From NCBI GenBank assembly GCA_023450615.1, contig JAEXGT010000033.1, forward strand, positions 1 through 12,034: a stretch of 12,034 bases of DNA, written 5' to 3'. The notes beneath the pieces are model-generated. The model saw only the letters and a program-made list of their open reading frames with translations, did not search any database and was not told the DNA's origin. Positions 6,617 to 12,034 of the stretch are shown here, one piece after another. This stretch comes from Pseudomonadota bacterium (GTDB lineage Bacteria > Pseudomonadota > Alphaproteobacteria > Rhizobiales > Beijerinckiaceae). A program made the position numbers and the translations under genes. How positions within the stretch are numbered: position 1 is the stretch's first letter; every line of letters begins with the position of its first letter.

Positions 6617-8143
6617 ATGTTCAAAAAGATTCTCTCCGTCGGCGGCTGGACGCTGGTGTCACGCCTGACCGGCTTCATCCGCGATGTGGTGATCGCAGCC
6701 GTCATGGGCATCGGCCCCGTGGCCGATGCATTCTTCGTCGCCTTCCGCATTCCCAATCATTTCCGCGCCATCTTCGGCGAAGGCGCCTTCAACAACGCGT
6801 TTCTGCCCACCTATGCGCAGGTGCTAGAAGCCGAGAGCGGGAAGGCCGCGAAATCTTTTGCAAGCCGCATCACGACGCTCATGCTGATCGTACAGATCGC
6901 GCTTCTCATCGTAGCGTTTCTGGCCATGCCCCATGTGGTGCGGCTTCTGGCCCCCGGCTTCTCTGAGGATCCTGCGAAATTCCAGCTCGCCGTCTCGCTG
7001 ACGCGGATCACCTTTCCCTATCTCCTGCTGATCACGACCGTCACGATCTATTCGGCCATCCTCAATGCGCATGACCGTTTCTGGGCGGCGGCAGCCGCGC
7101 CCGTTCTCCTGAACGTGACCATGATCGCGGCGCTCGCGGTGGCGTTCCTGTTCCCGAATGCGGGCTACGCGGCGGCCTGGGGCGTCACCATCGCGGGCAT
7201 TTTCGAATTGCTGCTGGTCTGGCTGTCCGCGCGCCGCCTCGGGGTCGCTCCGCGCCTGGAAAAGCCGCGCGGCGATGCGGCCATGAAGCGTTTCTTCAAG
7301 GCTCTCGGCCCCGCCATCGTCGGCTCCGCGGGCGTGCAGCTTGCCATCTTCGCCGACACGATCATCGCCTCGTTCCTGCCGACCGGCGCGGTCTCCTCGC
7401 TCTATTACGCGGACCGTCTCTATCAGCTTCCCCTCGGCGTGATCGGCATCGCGGCGGGCACCGTGCTTCTGCCCGAGATGAGCCGCCGCATCGCCGCCGG
7501 TGACGAAGCAAGCGCCTATGCCGCACAGAACAGAACGGTGAGCCTGACGCTGGCGCTCGCAGCCCCCTTCTTCGTAGCCTTCCTGACGATGCCGGACCTC
7601 ATCATGTCCGCGCTCTTCCAGCGCGGCGCATTCAGCGCCGAGGCCGCGCAGCGCGCAGGCGCGGTGCTCGCGGCCTATGGCCTGGGCCTTCCGGCAGCCG
7701 TTCTGATCCGCTCCGCCGTGTCGAGCTTCTATGCCCGCTCCGACACCACGACGCCGCTGATCGCCTCGCTCACGGCGGTCGGCGTCAACATCGTCGTGAA
7801 GCTCCTTCTGATGGACACTTATGGAGTCGTGGGCCTCGCCATCGGCACAGCCATCGGCGTGTGGGCCAACCTGATCCTCCTCTTCGTCCTCGCCTATCGG
7901 CGCGGATGGACGGCACCGAACCGTTCGCTCGGCAAAACCAGCGTGATCGTTGCCGCAGCAAGCGTGCTGCTGGCGGCCTTCGCATGGTTCGCCCCTGCTC
8001 TCTTGGCCCCTTGGACCGCCCTTCTCCCCGTCTGGCAGAACGAAACCCTGCTGGGTGCACTCGGAATCCTGGGCGCGGCGATCTATGGCGGCGTGTTGCT
8101 GGCCGGGATGAAGGTGATCGGCGTCAGGCTTGCGCGGCGTTGA
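6617..8143 (+). CDS. murJ: Lipid II flippase MurJ (MviN)
   Basis: A 508-residue polytopic membrane protein of the MOP superfamily, normal length and about 14 hydrophobic helices. MurJ moves the peptidoglycan precursor lipid II across the inner membrane. Signature residues are in place: SRLTGFIRD (15-23) with R16 and R22 matching E. coli R18 and R24, D37 in ADAFF, R50 before IFGEGAF, and YYADRLYQLP (263-272) with R267 matching E. coli R270 in the cavity. Start ATG 6617 lies 3 bp after the glycosyltransferase stop without an obvious ribosome site, which suggests translational coupling. In many Rhizobiales murJ follows glnD, so a glycosyltransferase partner is less usual. Whether this is the only murJ of the cell cannot be told. 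The 3' end overlaps the convergent cyclase gene by 20 bp. Confidence 0.95.
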   Translation: MFKKILSVGGWTLVSRLTGFIRDVVIAAVMGIGPVADAFFVAFRIPNHFRAIFGEGAFNNAFLPTYAQVLEAESGKAAKSFASRITTLMLIVQIALLIVAFLAMPHVVRLLAPGFSEDPAKFQLAVSLTRITFPYLLLITTVTIYSAILNAHDRFWAAAAAPVLLNVTMIAALAVAFLFPNAGYAAAWGVTIAGIFELLLVWLSARRLGVAPRLEKPRGDAAMKRFFKALGPAIVGSAGVQLAIFADTIIASFLPTGAVSSLYYADRLYQLPLGVIGIAAGTVLLPEMSRRIAAGDEASAYAAQNRTVSLTLALAAPFFVAFLTMPDLIMSALFQRGAFSAEAAQRAGAVLAAYGLGLPAAVLIRSAVSSFYARSDTTTPLIASLTAVGVNIVVKLLLMDTYGVVGLAIGTAIGVWANLILLFVLAYRRGWTAPNRSLGKTSVIVAAASVLLAAFAWFAPALLAPWTALLPVWQNETLLGALGILGAAIYGGVLLAGMKVIGVRLARR

Positions 8144-9287
8144 GGGTGAAAAGCTCCCGCTCCCCCGCGACGCCCCTCAATCCGTGATGCCCGAGCGAGC
8201 GGACAGGAACCGGGCTTGAGCCTGCAACGCTGCTCGACATGATGATGTCACAATCGACGCTTCCGCAGAGCGCTTCCATGCGGCTCGCCTCATTGACGGC
8301 AGGGCCGATCACGGTGAAGTCGAGCCGTCCCGCCGCGCCGATATTGCCGTAGAACACGTCTCCGCAATGGAGGGCAATGTCGAGCCTGAGCGGCGTGCTC
8401 TCGGCGCGATTGACGGCTTCGTTCCGCTCGATCGCCGCCTGGGCTGCGCGGATGGCGGCGGCGCAGGCCTCATCCTGAGATCGTTCGTCCGTGATCGGGA
8501 ACACAGCCAGAACTCCGTCGCCCAGGAACTTGAGCACCTCGCCGCCCTGCTCCATCACTGGGTCCGTCATGGCTTCGAGATGCCGGTCAAGGCGCGCGAT
8601 GAGATCCATCCCAGTCTGGTCCGCCAGGGTGGTGAACCCACGCAGATCAGCGAAGAACAGCGCCGCCTTGATCGTCGTGCCGAACCCGCGCCGGATTTCA
8701 CCGCTCAGGACGCGCCGTCCCGCGGAGAATCCCACATAGGTATCCAGCATGGCGACCGTGAGGTTGAAGAGCGTCATGCGATAGGCAGCAAGACCCAGGA
8801 GAGGCAGAACCGCATCGATGCGCGCAATCTCGTCCTGCCGAAAACCTTCGGGGCGGTGGGAGGACAACGCGAATGCAACGCCCCGCAGATCGGGAGCGCT
8901 CGCGTTCTCGAAGGTGAAGAGACGCGCGAGGTAATCCACCCCGCCCACCTGCCGGACGTCCTCGAAAACGCCGAAACGTTGCGCATCGGGACCGTCGACC
9001 CGCCAATAGGCGTGCGTTTCCTCCAGGCGCATCATGTGCGCGAAGGGACTGACCTCAAACGCCTCCGCGTTCCGCTCGTGGGAAACGCCTTCGGTGATGA
9101 TGCCGCCTGCCCGGGTCCAGGCATGTGTATAAACACGGATTGTCGGGTTGACGGTCGGAAGAGCGATATAGACCCGGGCCAAGGCCACGCCATCATCGAG
9201 CAGCCTCTCGACGAAGCCGGAGAGCAGGCTGTCCATGCCGGGCCCGCGCAATCCCTGTTCGACGATCCAATCTTCGAGCTTCGACAT
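8124..9287 (-). CDS. Class III adenylate/guanylate cyclase with GAF-like N-terminal half
   Basis: A 387-residue soluble protein from ATG 9287 (a GTG two codons upstream at 9293 is the alternative; neither has a strong ribosome site). The catalytic domain occupies about 195-380. Metal aspartates are D214 (FFADLRGFT) and D257 (FLGDG); K253 is the purine-binding lysine; the DFTVIGPAVNEASRME stretch holds N332 and R336 that stabilise the transition state. T325 replaces the aspartate of mammalian enzymes, as in class IIIb bacterial cyclases, and K253 favours ATP over GTP. Residues 1-180 have no named domain that I can identify; the SPFAHM segment and the closing RPEGFRQDEIARIDAVLPLL pattern look GAF-like and recur in Rhizobiales cyclases. 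The active site is complete, so the enzyme is probably active, making cAMP in response to an unknown cytosolic signal. Confidence 0.92.
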   Translation of the reverse strand: MSKLEDWIVEQGLRGPGMDSLLSGFVERLLDDGVALARVYIALPTVNPTIRVYTHAWTRAGGIITEGVSHERNAEAFEVSPFAHMMRLEETHAYWRVDGPDAQRFGVFEDVRQVGGVDYLARLFTFENASAPDLRGVAFALSSHRPEGFRQDEIARIDAVLPLLGLAAYRMTLFNLTVAMLDTYVGFSAGRRVLSGEIRRGFGTTIKAALFFADLRGFTTLADQTGMDLIARLDRHLEAMTDPVMEQGGEVLKFLGDGVLAVFPITDERSQDEACAAAIRAAQAAIERNEAVNRAESTPLRLDIALHCGDVFYGNIGAAGRLDFTVIGPAVNEASRMEALCGSVDCDIIMSSSVAGSSPVPVRSLGHHGLRGVAGERELFTLNAAQA

Positions 9288-9324
9288 CGGCACAGCCCAA
9301 ATCAGCGAAGGATGAAATTATCAC

Positions 9325-9351
9325 CTTCGATGAAAATGTCCGCCATCGAAG
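9325..9351. repeat. Inverted repeat between the DUF1194 and cyclase genes
   Basis: CTTCGATG (9325-9332) and CATCGAAG (9344-9351) are perfect complements with 11 bases between. The hairpin lies 7 bp after the stop of the upstream minus-strand gene and about 40 bp before the cyclase start. On the minus strand it is followed by GTGATAATTTC, too weak a T-run for a clear terminator, so it may be a weak terminator or a regulatory site for the cyclase. Confidence 0.5.
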
Positions 9352-9357
9352 TGAAGC

Positions 9358-10077
9358 CTATCGGCTCGCGTGGCGCGCTTTCCCGCCCGTATCCGCGATT
9401 TCCGTGAGCAGCTTGCGCCGCGCGGCCACGGCGAAGGGCTGCGTCTCGTCGGCGATTTCCACGAAAGCGCCCGGCCCGCCGATCACGTTCTGCCCGTAAT
9501 AATCCTCGAGCGACATGCCTCCGGGACCGCCGGGCCGCCCGCTGCCGGGGCGGCGGATGGCGAGCGCGTTGATGGTGAAGCCCTTCGCAAGCGCATCGGC
9601 CCGCGCCTGTTCCAGGGACCTGCCGTTCATGTTGGGTCCATCCCCCGACACGTCGATGACCTTGCGCGTGCCCTCATGGGCGTTCTGCTCCACGAGACGC
9701 ACGGAGAAATCGATGGCGTTGGATATGGAATTATAACCATAGGCGCCGCGCGGCGCGCTCATGAGCTTGTCGGCGAAGACCTTCGCGCTCGCCTCGTCCC
9801 GGATCACATGCCAATCGACGATGAGCACCTGCGAGCTTGGTCCGCCCCATTCCATATAGGCCACCGCGATAGCGCCCGCTGGGCCGTCCTTGATCCCGTT
9901 CAGGACCTCTGCGCTCGTCAGAGCATCGGCCCAACCCTTCCGCTGCAACTGCAGCTCGTCATCGTCGATGGAGCCGGAGCCGTCTGCCGCGAAGACGAGT
10001 TCCAGATCGACGGATTCCGCCAGGGCGGGCATTGCCAGGAGACATAGGGCAAGAAGGCTGTTCAGGATCAGGCGCAT
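9358..10077 (-). CDS. Exported von Willebrand factor A (DUF1194) protein
   Basis: A 239-residue protein starting at ATG 10077, supported by GGAG 6 bases upstream and by a clean signal peptide directly after it (MRLILNSLLALCLLAMPALA, cleavage after residue 20). The open frame continues upstream through repeat sequence and is not coding there. The mature part is a vWA fold: the metal-binding D32-G-S34-G-S36 (DxSxS) at the first strand, VDWHVI near 87-92, a YGYNSISNAI loop (113-122), VIDVSGDGPNMNG (140-152) with D146 in the family, and VIGGPGAFVEIAD (198-210) near the end. A glycine-proline-rich stretch (about 177-188) is inserted before EDYYGQ. DUF1194 proteins are common in alphaproteobacteria with no firm function; adhesion or scaffolding through a divalent metal is the family expectation. 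Probably periplasmic. Confidence 0.9.
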   Translation of the reverse strand: MRLILNSLLALCLLAMPALAESVDLELVFAADGSGSIDDDELQLQRKGWADALTSAEVLNGIKDGPAGAIAVAYMEWGGPSSQVLIVDWHVIRDEASAKVFADKLMSAPRGAYGYNSISNAIDFSVRLVEQNAHEGTRKVIDVSGDGPNMNGRSLEQARADALAKGFTINALAIRRPGSGRPGGPGGMSLEDYYGQNVIGGPGAFVEIADETQPFAVAARRKLLTEIADTGGKARHASR

Positions 10078-10158
10078 CGGGGGCTCCGGCAATGGGCACG
10101 ATCCGAAGCCATGTAGGGCAGCACCACACCAAGGCTGCCCTTTCAGATTCACAACTGC

Positions 10159-10189
10159 GTCATGGCCAGGCTCATCCCGGCTATCCATG
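10159..10189 (+). repeat. Palindromic repeat family A, copy 1
   Basis: A 31-bp element beginning GTCATGGCC and ending TATCCATG, imperfectly self-complementary (ATGGCC 10161-10166 region with GGCTAT). It aligns end to end without gaps with the reverse complement of the element at 10303-10333, sharing GTCATG at the start and ATCCA near the end. The form GTCATGGCC...GGCCATCCACG is familiar as a dispersed intergenic repeat in Rhizobiales genomes, by memory. Confidence 0.65.
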
Positions 10190-10194
10190 TCTAT

Positions 10195-10220
10195 GGAGCC
10201 GCGAAGCGGCGTCTCGAAGG
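10195..10220 (-). repeat. Palindromic repeat family B, copy 1
   Basis: On the minus strand this reads CCTTCGAGACG, a perfect CCGC-x-GCGG type hairpin, then CTCC. The plus-strand arms are GCCGC (10198-10202) and GCGGC (10206-10210) around GAA. Its flanks match the copy at 10251-10277, which lies in the opposite orientation. A dispersed Rhizobiales intergenic element by memory. Confidence 0.7.
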
Positions 10221-10223
10221 AGG

Positions 10224-10241
10224 CTCCAGTGCGCTCTGGAG
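10224..10241. repeat. Central hairpin between the two family B copies
   Basis: CTCCAG (10224-10229) and CTGGAG (10236-10241) are exact complements around TGCGCT. This is the centre of the nested inverted arrangement spanning 10159-10333, so the whole block could fold as one long hairpin. Confidence 0.6.
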
Positions 10242-10250
10242 ACGCCTCTC

Positions 10251-10277
10251 CCTTCGAGACGCGAGCAAGCTCGCTCC
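10251..10277 (+). repeat. Palindromic repeat family B, copy 2
   Basis: CCTTCGAGACG is followed by a perfect hairpin GCGAGC-AA-GCTCGC (10261-10274) and then TCC, with CTCAGGGTGAGG beyond. The outer flanks equal those of copy 1 in inverted orientation, but the stem sequence differs while remaining fully self-complementary. Confidence 0.7.
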
Positions 10278-10302
10278 TCAGGGTGAGGCTATCGCTTGAA
10301 AG

Positions 10303-10333
10303 CGTGGATGCCCGCAACACGTGCGGGCATGAC
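10303..10333 (-). repeat. Palindromic repeat family A, copy 2
   Basis: A 31-bp element whose core ATGCCCGC (10308-10315) and GCGGGCAT (10323-10330) form a perfect 8-bp stem with a 7-base loop. It is the inverted partner of the copy at 10159-10189. It begins 12 bp beyond the stop of the minus-strand aminotransferase, so its RNA hairpin could slow or stop that transcript, though no T-run follows. Confidence 0.7.
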
Positions 10334-10344
10334 GATAACCCGCC

Positions 10345-11220
10345 TTACGCCGCCTTGGTGACAGGCTGCGAATGGGCATAGGCCCAATAGAGCTCACGGG
10401 CGCGGCGATAGAACGGGCCGGGCTGGAGATCGCGGCTGTCGATGCGCAGCACCGGCATCACCTTGGAGTAATTGCCCGAGATGAAGATTTCATCCGCAGA
10501 GGCGAAATCCTCATAATTCAGCGTGCCCTCGACCACCTGGATACCGTCGTCGCGCAGCAGCTGGATCACGCGCTGGCGGGTGATGCCATTGAGGAAGGTG
10601 CCATTCGGGTAAGGCGTATAGACCACGCCGTCCTTGGCCATGAACACGTTCGACGTGCCCGTCTCGGCCACGTTGCCGAGCGCGTCGCAGACGAGCGCGT
10701 TGTCGAAGCCCTTCTCCTTCGCCTCTCGGATCACGCGGGCATTGTTCGGATAGAGCGCGCCGGCCTTGGAATCGGTGGGCATGGATTCCAGCGTCGGACG
10801 GCGGAAGCTCGACTTCATCACGGAGAGACCGCCCGGCACAGGCATGGGAGCCTCGAAGAGCGTAAGGCAGAATTGGGTCGAGTCCGGATCGGGCGCGATG
10901 GTGGCAAGCCCCTCGGCCTCGCCCCAATACATGGGTTTCACATAGAGCGCGGTGCCGGGAGCGAATTTCTTCACGCCCTCGCGCACCAGATCGACGATCG
11001 CCTTGGGGTCCATGGTGGGATTGAGACCGATGGTCTTGGCGGAGCGGTTCACACGGGCGCAATGCAGATCCATGTCGGGCATGACGCCCTCGAACACGCG
11101 CGCGCCGTCGAACACCGAGGAACCAAGCCAGGATACGTGGGAGCGCGGTCCGATGAGCGGCGGGTTGCCCTCATGCCATGCGCCGTTGAACCAGTTCCAG
11201 GTCTGCGAATACCAAGCCAC
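10345..11220 (-). CDS. Class IV (branched-chain-type) aminotransferase
   Basis: A 291-residue PLP enzyme of fold type IV from GTG 11220, giving an N-terminus that begins (V/M)AWYSQTWNWFNG, the usual beginning in Rhizobiales homologues; AAAGGAC lies 8 bases upstream. Longer frames reaching ATG 11352 add an unrelated tail and are rejected. Visible features: R56 in HCARVNRSAK for the PLP phosphate, the PLP-binding lysine K152 in DSKAGALYPNNARVI, E186 in AETGTSNVF that contacts the pyridine nitrogen, and GITR (212-215). The nearest named family is branched-chain amino acid aminotransferase (valine, leucine, isoleucine with 2-oxoglutarate), but D-amino acid and amine transaminases share this fold, so the substrate is not fixed. 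No ilv or leu neighbours are present. Divergent from a haloacid dehalogenase gene. Confidence 0.9.
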   Translation of the reverse strand: MAWYSQTWNWFNGAWHEGNPPLIGPRSHVSWLGSSVFDGARVFEGVMPDMDLHCARVNRSAKTIGLNPTMDPKAIVDLVREGVKKFAPGTALYVKPMYWGEAEGLATIAPDPDSTQFCLTLFEAPMPVPGGLSVMKSSFRRPTLESMPTDSKAGALYPNNARVIREAKEKGFDNALVCDALGNVAETGTSNVFMAKDGVVYTPYPNGTFLNGITRQRVIQLLRDDGIQVVEGTLNYEDFASADEIFISGNYSKVMPVLRIDSRDLQPGPFYRRARELYWAYAHSQPVTKAA

Positions 11221-11253
11221 GTGTCTTGTCCTTTGGGTCAGAATGCCTGCCCT

Positions 11254-11282
11254 ATCGAATCCCTTCGCGCCACATCCGTCAA
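11254..11282 (-). promoter_or_regulatory. Candidate promoter of the aminotransferase
   Basis: On the minus strand TTGACG (complement of 11277-11282) lies 17 bases before TTCGAT (complement of 11254-11259), about 35 bp upstream of the GTG start. The -35 is close to consensus, the -10 is poor. Tentative. Confidence 0.3.
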
Positions 11283-11295
11283 TCGGTCGTCCGGC

Positions 11296-11324
11296 TTGGA
11301 CAAGATAAAGTATTGTGATGAAAT
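11296..11324 (+). promoter_or_regulatory. Candidate promoter of the haloacid dehalogenase
   Basis: TTGGAC (11296-11301) and TGAAAT (11319-11324) with a 17-base spacer. Transcription would begin near 11331, just before the hairpin at 11333-11356 and too late for an ATG at 11327 to be used, which agrees with the TTG start chosen. Tentative. Confidence 0.3.
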
Positions 11325-11332
11325 GCATGAAG

Positions 11333-11356
11333 GGAGATGATCGTTTTGCCATCTCC
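11333..11356 (+). promoter_or_regulatory. Leader hairpin ending next to the dehalogenase ribosome site
   Basis: GGAGATG (11333-11339) and CATCTCC (11350-11356) are exact complements around a 10-base loop. The stem ends 3 bases before the AGGAG at 11360-11364. In RNA it could influence access to the ribosome site; as DNA it could be an operator in the divergent region. A 7-bp stem is suggestive only. Confidence 0.4.
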
Positions 11357-11371
11357 GCCAGGAGTCATGCT

Positions 11372-12034
11372 TTGCCCACCGTCATCCCGGCCCGCATCAA
11401 GGCTGTCGTATTCGACGCCTATGGAACATTGTTCGATGTTCATTCGGCAGTGGCCCGCCACGCCGCTCAGGTCGGACCGGAGGCGCTGCGGCTGTCGGAG
11501 ATGTGGCGCGCCAAGCAGCTCGAATATTCCTGGGTGCTGTCTCTCGCCGGACGCTACGAGCCCTTCTGGTCGCTCACGGAGAAGGCCCTCGACTACGCCT
11601 TCGCCCGTTGCCCCACGGCGGATTATTCCGTCCGCCCTCTCCTGCTCGATGCCTATCGCAGGCTCGACGCTTACCCTGAGGTTCGCATCGTGCTGCACGC
11701 CCTGCGGGAGCGCGGCCTTCGCACGGCGATCCTGTCGAACGGCGATCCCGCGATGCTCAGCGCATCGGTTTCCTCCGCCGATCTCAGCGCCGAGCTCGAC
11801 GCGGTTCTTTCCGTCGATGCCGCGAAGATCTTCAAGACGAGCCCGGACGCATACCAGCTCGCGCTGGAGGAACTTGCCCTCAACCTGGATGAGATCCTGT
11901 TCGTTTCCTCAAACCGCTGGGACGTCGCGGGTGCCGCCGTCTTCGGCCTCACGCCGGTCTGGGTGAACAGGCTCGGGCTACCGGATGAATATACCGATAT
12001 CCCGCCCCATGCGGTCATCGACACGCTGTATGGG
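11372..12034 (+). CDS. Type II (S)-2-haloacid dehalogenase, HAD superfamily (3' truncated)
   Basis: The frame is open to the window edge and gives 221 residues, nearly the full length of the family (about 220-245). Catalytic residues line up with the L-DEX enzymes: nucleophile D15 and T19 in VVFDAYGTLFDVHS, R46 in MWRAKQLEYSW, S122 and N123 in LSNGDP, K155 and Y161 in FKTSPDAYQ, then S180, N181 and D184 in FVSSNRWD. The family removes halogen from (S)-2-haloalkanoic acids hydrolytically; some members act on other small acids, so the physiological substrate is uncertain. TTG 11372 is chosen as start because AGGAG lies 7 bases before it and translation begins just before the HAD core; in-frame ATG 11327 has no good ribosome site and adds 15 residues atypical of the family. 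Cytosolic; divergent from the aminotransferase. Confidence 0.9.
   Translation, partial: MPTVIPARIKAVVFDAYGTLFDVHSAVARHAAQVGPEALRLSEMWRAKQLEYSWVLSLAGRYEPFWSLTEKALDYAFARCPTADYSVRPLLLDAYRRLDAYPEVRIVLHALRERGLRTAILSNGDPAMLSASVSSADLSAELDAVLSVDAAKIFKTSPDAYQLALEELALNLDEILFVSSNRWDVAGAAVFGLTPVWVNRLGLPDEYTDIPPHAVIDTLYG

Larger units (their letters stand above)
10078..10344. other. Gene-free intergenic stretch made largely of inverted repeats
   Basis: 267 bp between the aminotransferase and the DUF1194 gene, both on the minus strand. About 175 bp of it is the nested repeat block A-B-hairpin-B-A. The remaining 80 bp next to the DUF1194 start holds its ribosome site and presumably its promoter, but no clear -35/-10 pair was seen. 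The open frame that crosses it in the minus strand is an upstream extension of the DUF1194 gene and looks non-coding. Confidence 0.75.

Noticed and set aside
6247..6966. 239-codon frame overlapping the glycosyltransferase and murJ
   Set aside because: Crosses two confirmed genes in another frame and is Arg/His rich, typical of out-of-frame translation.
8367..9407. 346-codon open frame on the plus strand
   Set aside because: Lies opposite the cyclase, whose catalytic motifs are intact; its translation shows no domain and reflects high-GC codon bias.
10078..10320. Upstream extension of the DUF1194 reading frame by 81 codons
   Set aside because: It runs through the A and B repeats, precedes a clean signal peptide that must be N-terminal, and ATG 10077 has its own GGAG site.
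10159..10333. CRISPR array or integron-like site
   Set aside because: Only two copies of each repeat, in inverted rather than direct orientation, with no regular spacers or cas or integrase genes.
10372..11340. 322-codon open frame on the plus strand
   Set aside because: Antisense to the aminotransferase with no recognisable motif; a high-GC shadow frame.
11221..11352. Longer aminotransferase start at ATG 11352
   Set aside because: The extra 44 residues do not resemble the family and overlap the divergent dehalogenase leader; GTG 11220 has AAAGGAC and gives the normal N-terminus.

Overview
The window reads as chromosome from a high-GC alphaproteobacterium of the Hyphomicrobiales (Rhizobiales), most like Methylobacteriaceae such as Microvirga. 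The basis is an HWE-type histidine kinase end, an Fe-type SodB, the Rhizobiales form of class III nucleotidyl cyclase, a DUF1194 von Willebrand protein, and short palindromic intergenic repeats of the kind scattered through Rhizobiales genomes. The genus is an inference from memory of these families. There is no tRNA, rRNA, insertion sequence, phage gene or CRISPR array.

Layout. 1-233: the last part of an HWE histidine kinase, cut by the window edge. 357-2318 (+): a PAS-GAF-PAS sensor protein with no output domain, then an isochorismatase-fold hydrolase 9 bp downstream. 2311-3285 (-): an uncharacterised two-helix membrane protein with a long acidic linker and a small conserved C-terminal domain. 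3462-4061 (+): iron superoxide dismutase with a strong terminator. 4190-4588 (+): a secreted LprI/DUF1311 cysteine-rich protein. 4585-5433 (-) and 5597-6613 (+): a divergent pair, a ChbG/HpnK(YdjC) deacetylase and an ArnC/GtrB-type polyprenyl-phosphate glycosyltransferase, separated by a Rhizobiales palindromic repeat. 6617-8143 (+): the MurJ lipid II flippase, 3 bp after the glycosyltransferase. 8124-9287 (-): a class III adenylate/guanylate cyclase. 9358-10077 (-): an exported von Willebrand (DUF1194) protein. 10078-10344: a gene-free stretch with a nested arrangement of two inverted repeat families. 10345-11220 (-): a branched-chain-type class IV aminotransferase. 11372-12034 (+): a type II 2-haloacid dehalogenase running off the end.

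How the genes may work together. Several belong to the envelope: the deacetylase, the lipid-linked sugar transferase, MurJ and the LprI protein. The deacetylase plus ArnC-like transferase resembles the Francisella NaxD/FlmF2 pair that makes an amino sugar on undecaprenyl phosphate for lipid A. This is the most testable hypothesis in the window. The signalling genes (HWE kinase, output-less PAS-GAF-PAS protein, cyclase with a GAF-like front half) have no visible connection to one another beyond proximity. The rest is ordinary housekeeping or catabolism. I see no defence island or clearly new multi-gene system. The structured repeats, the output-less sensor and the uncharacterised membrane protein are the parts least explained by known annotation.
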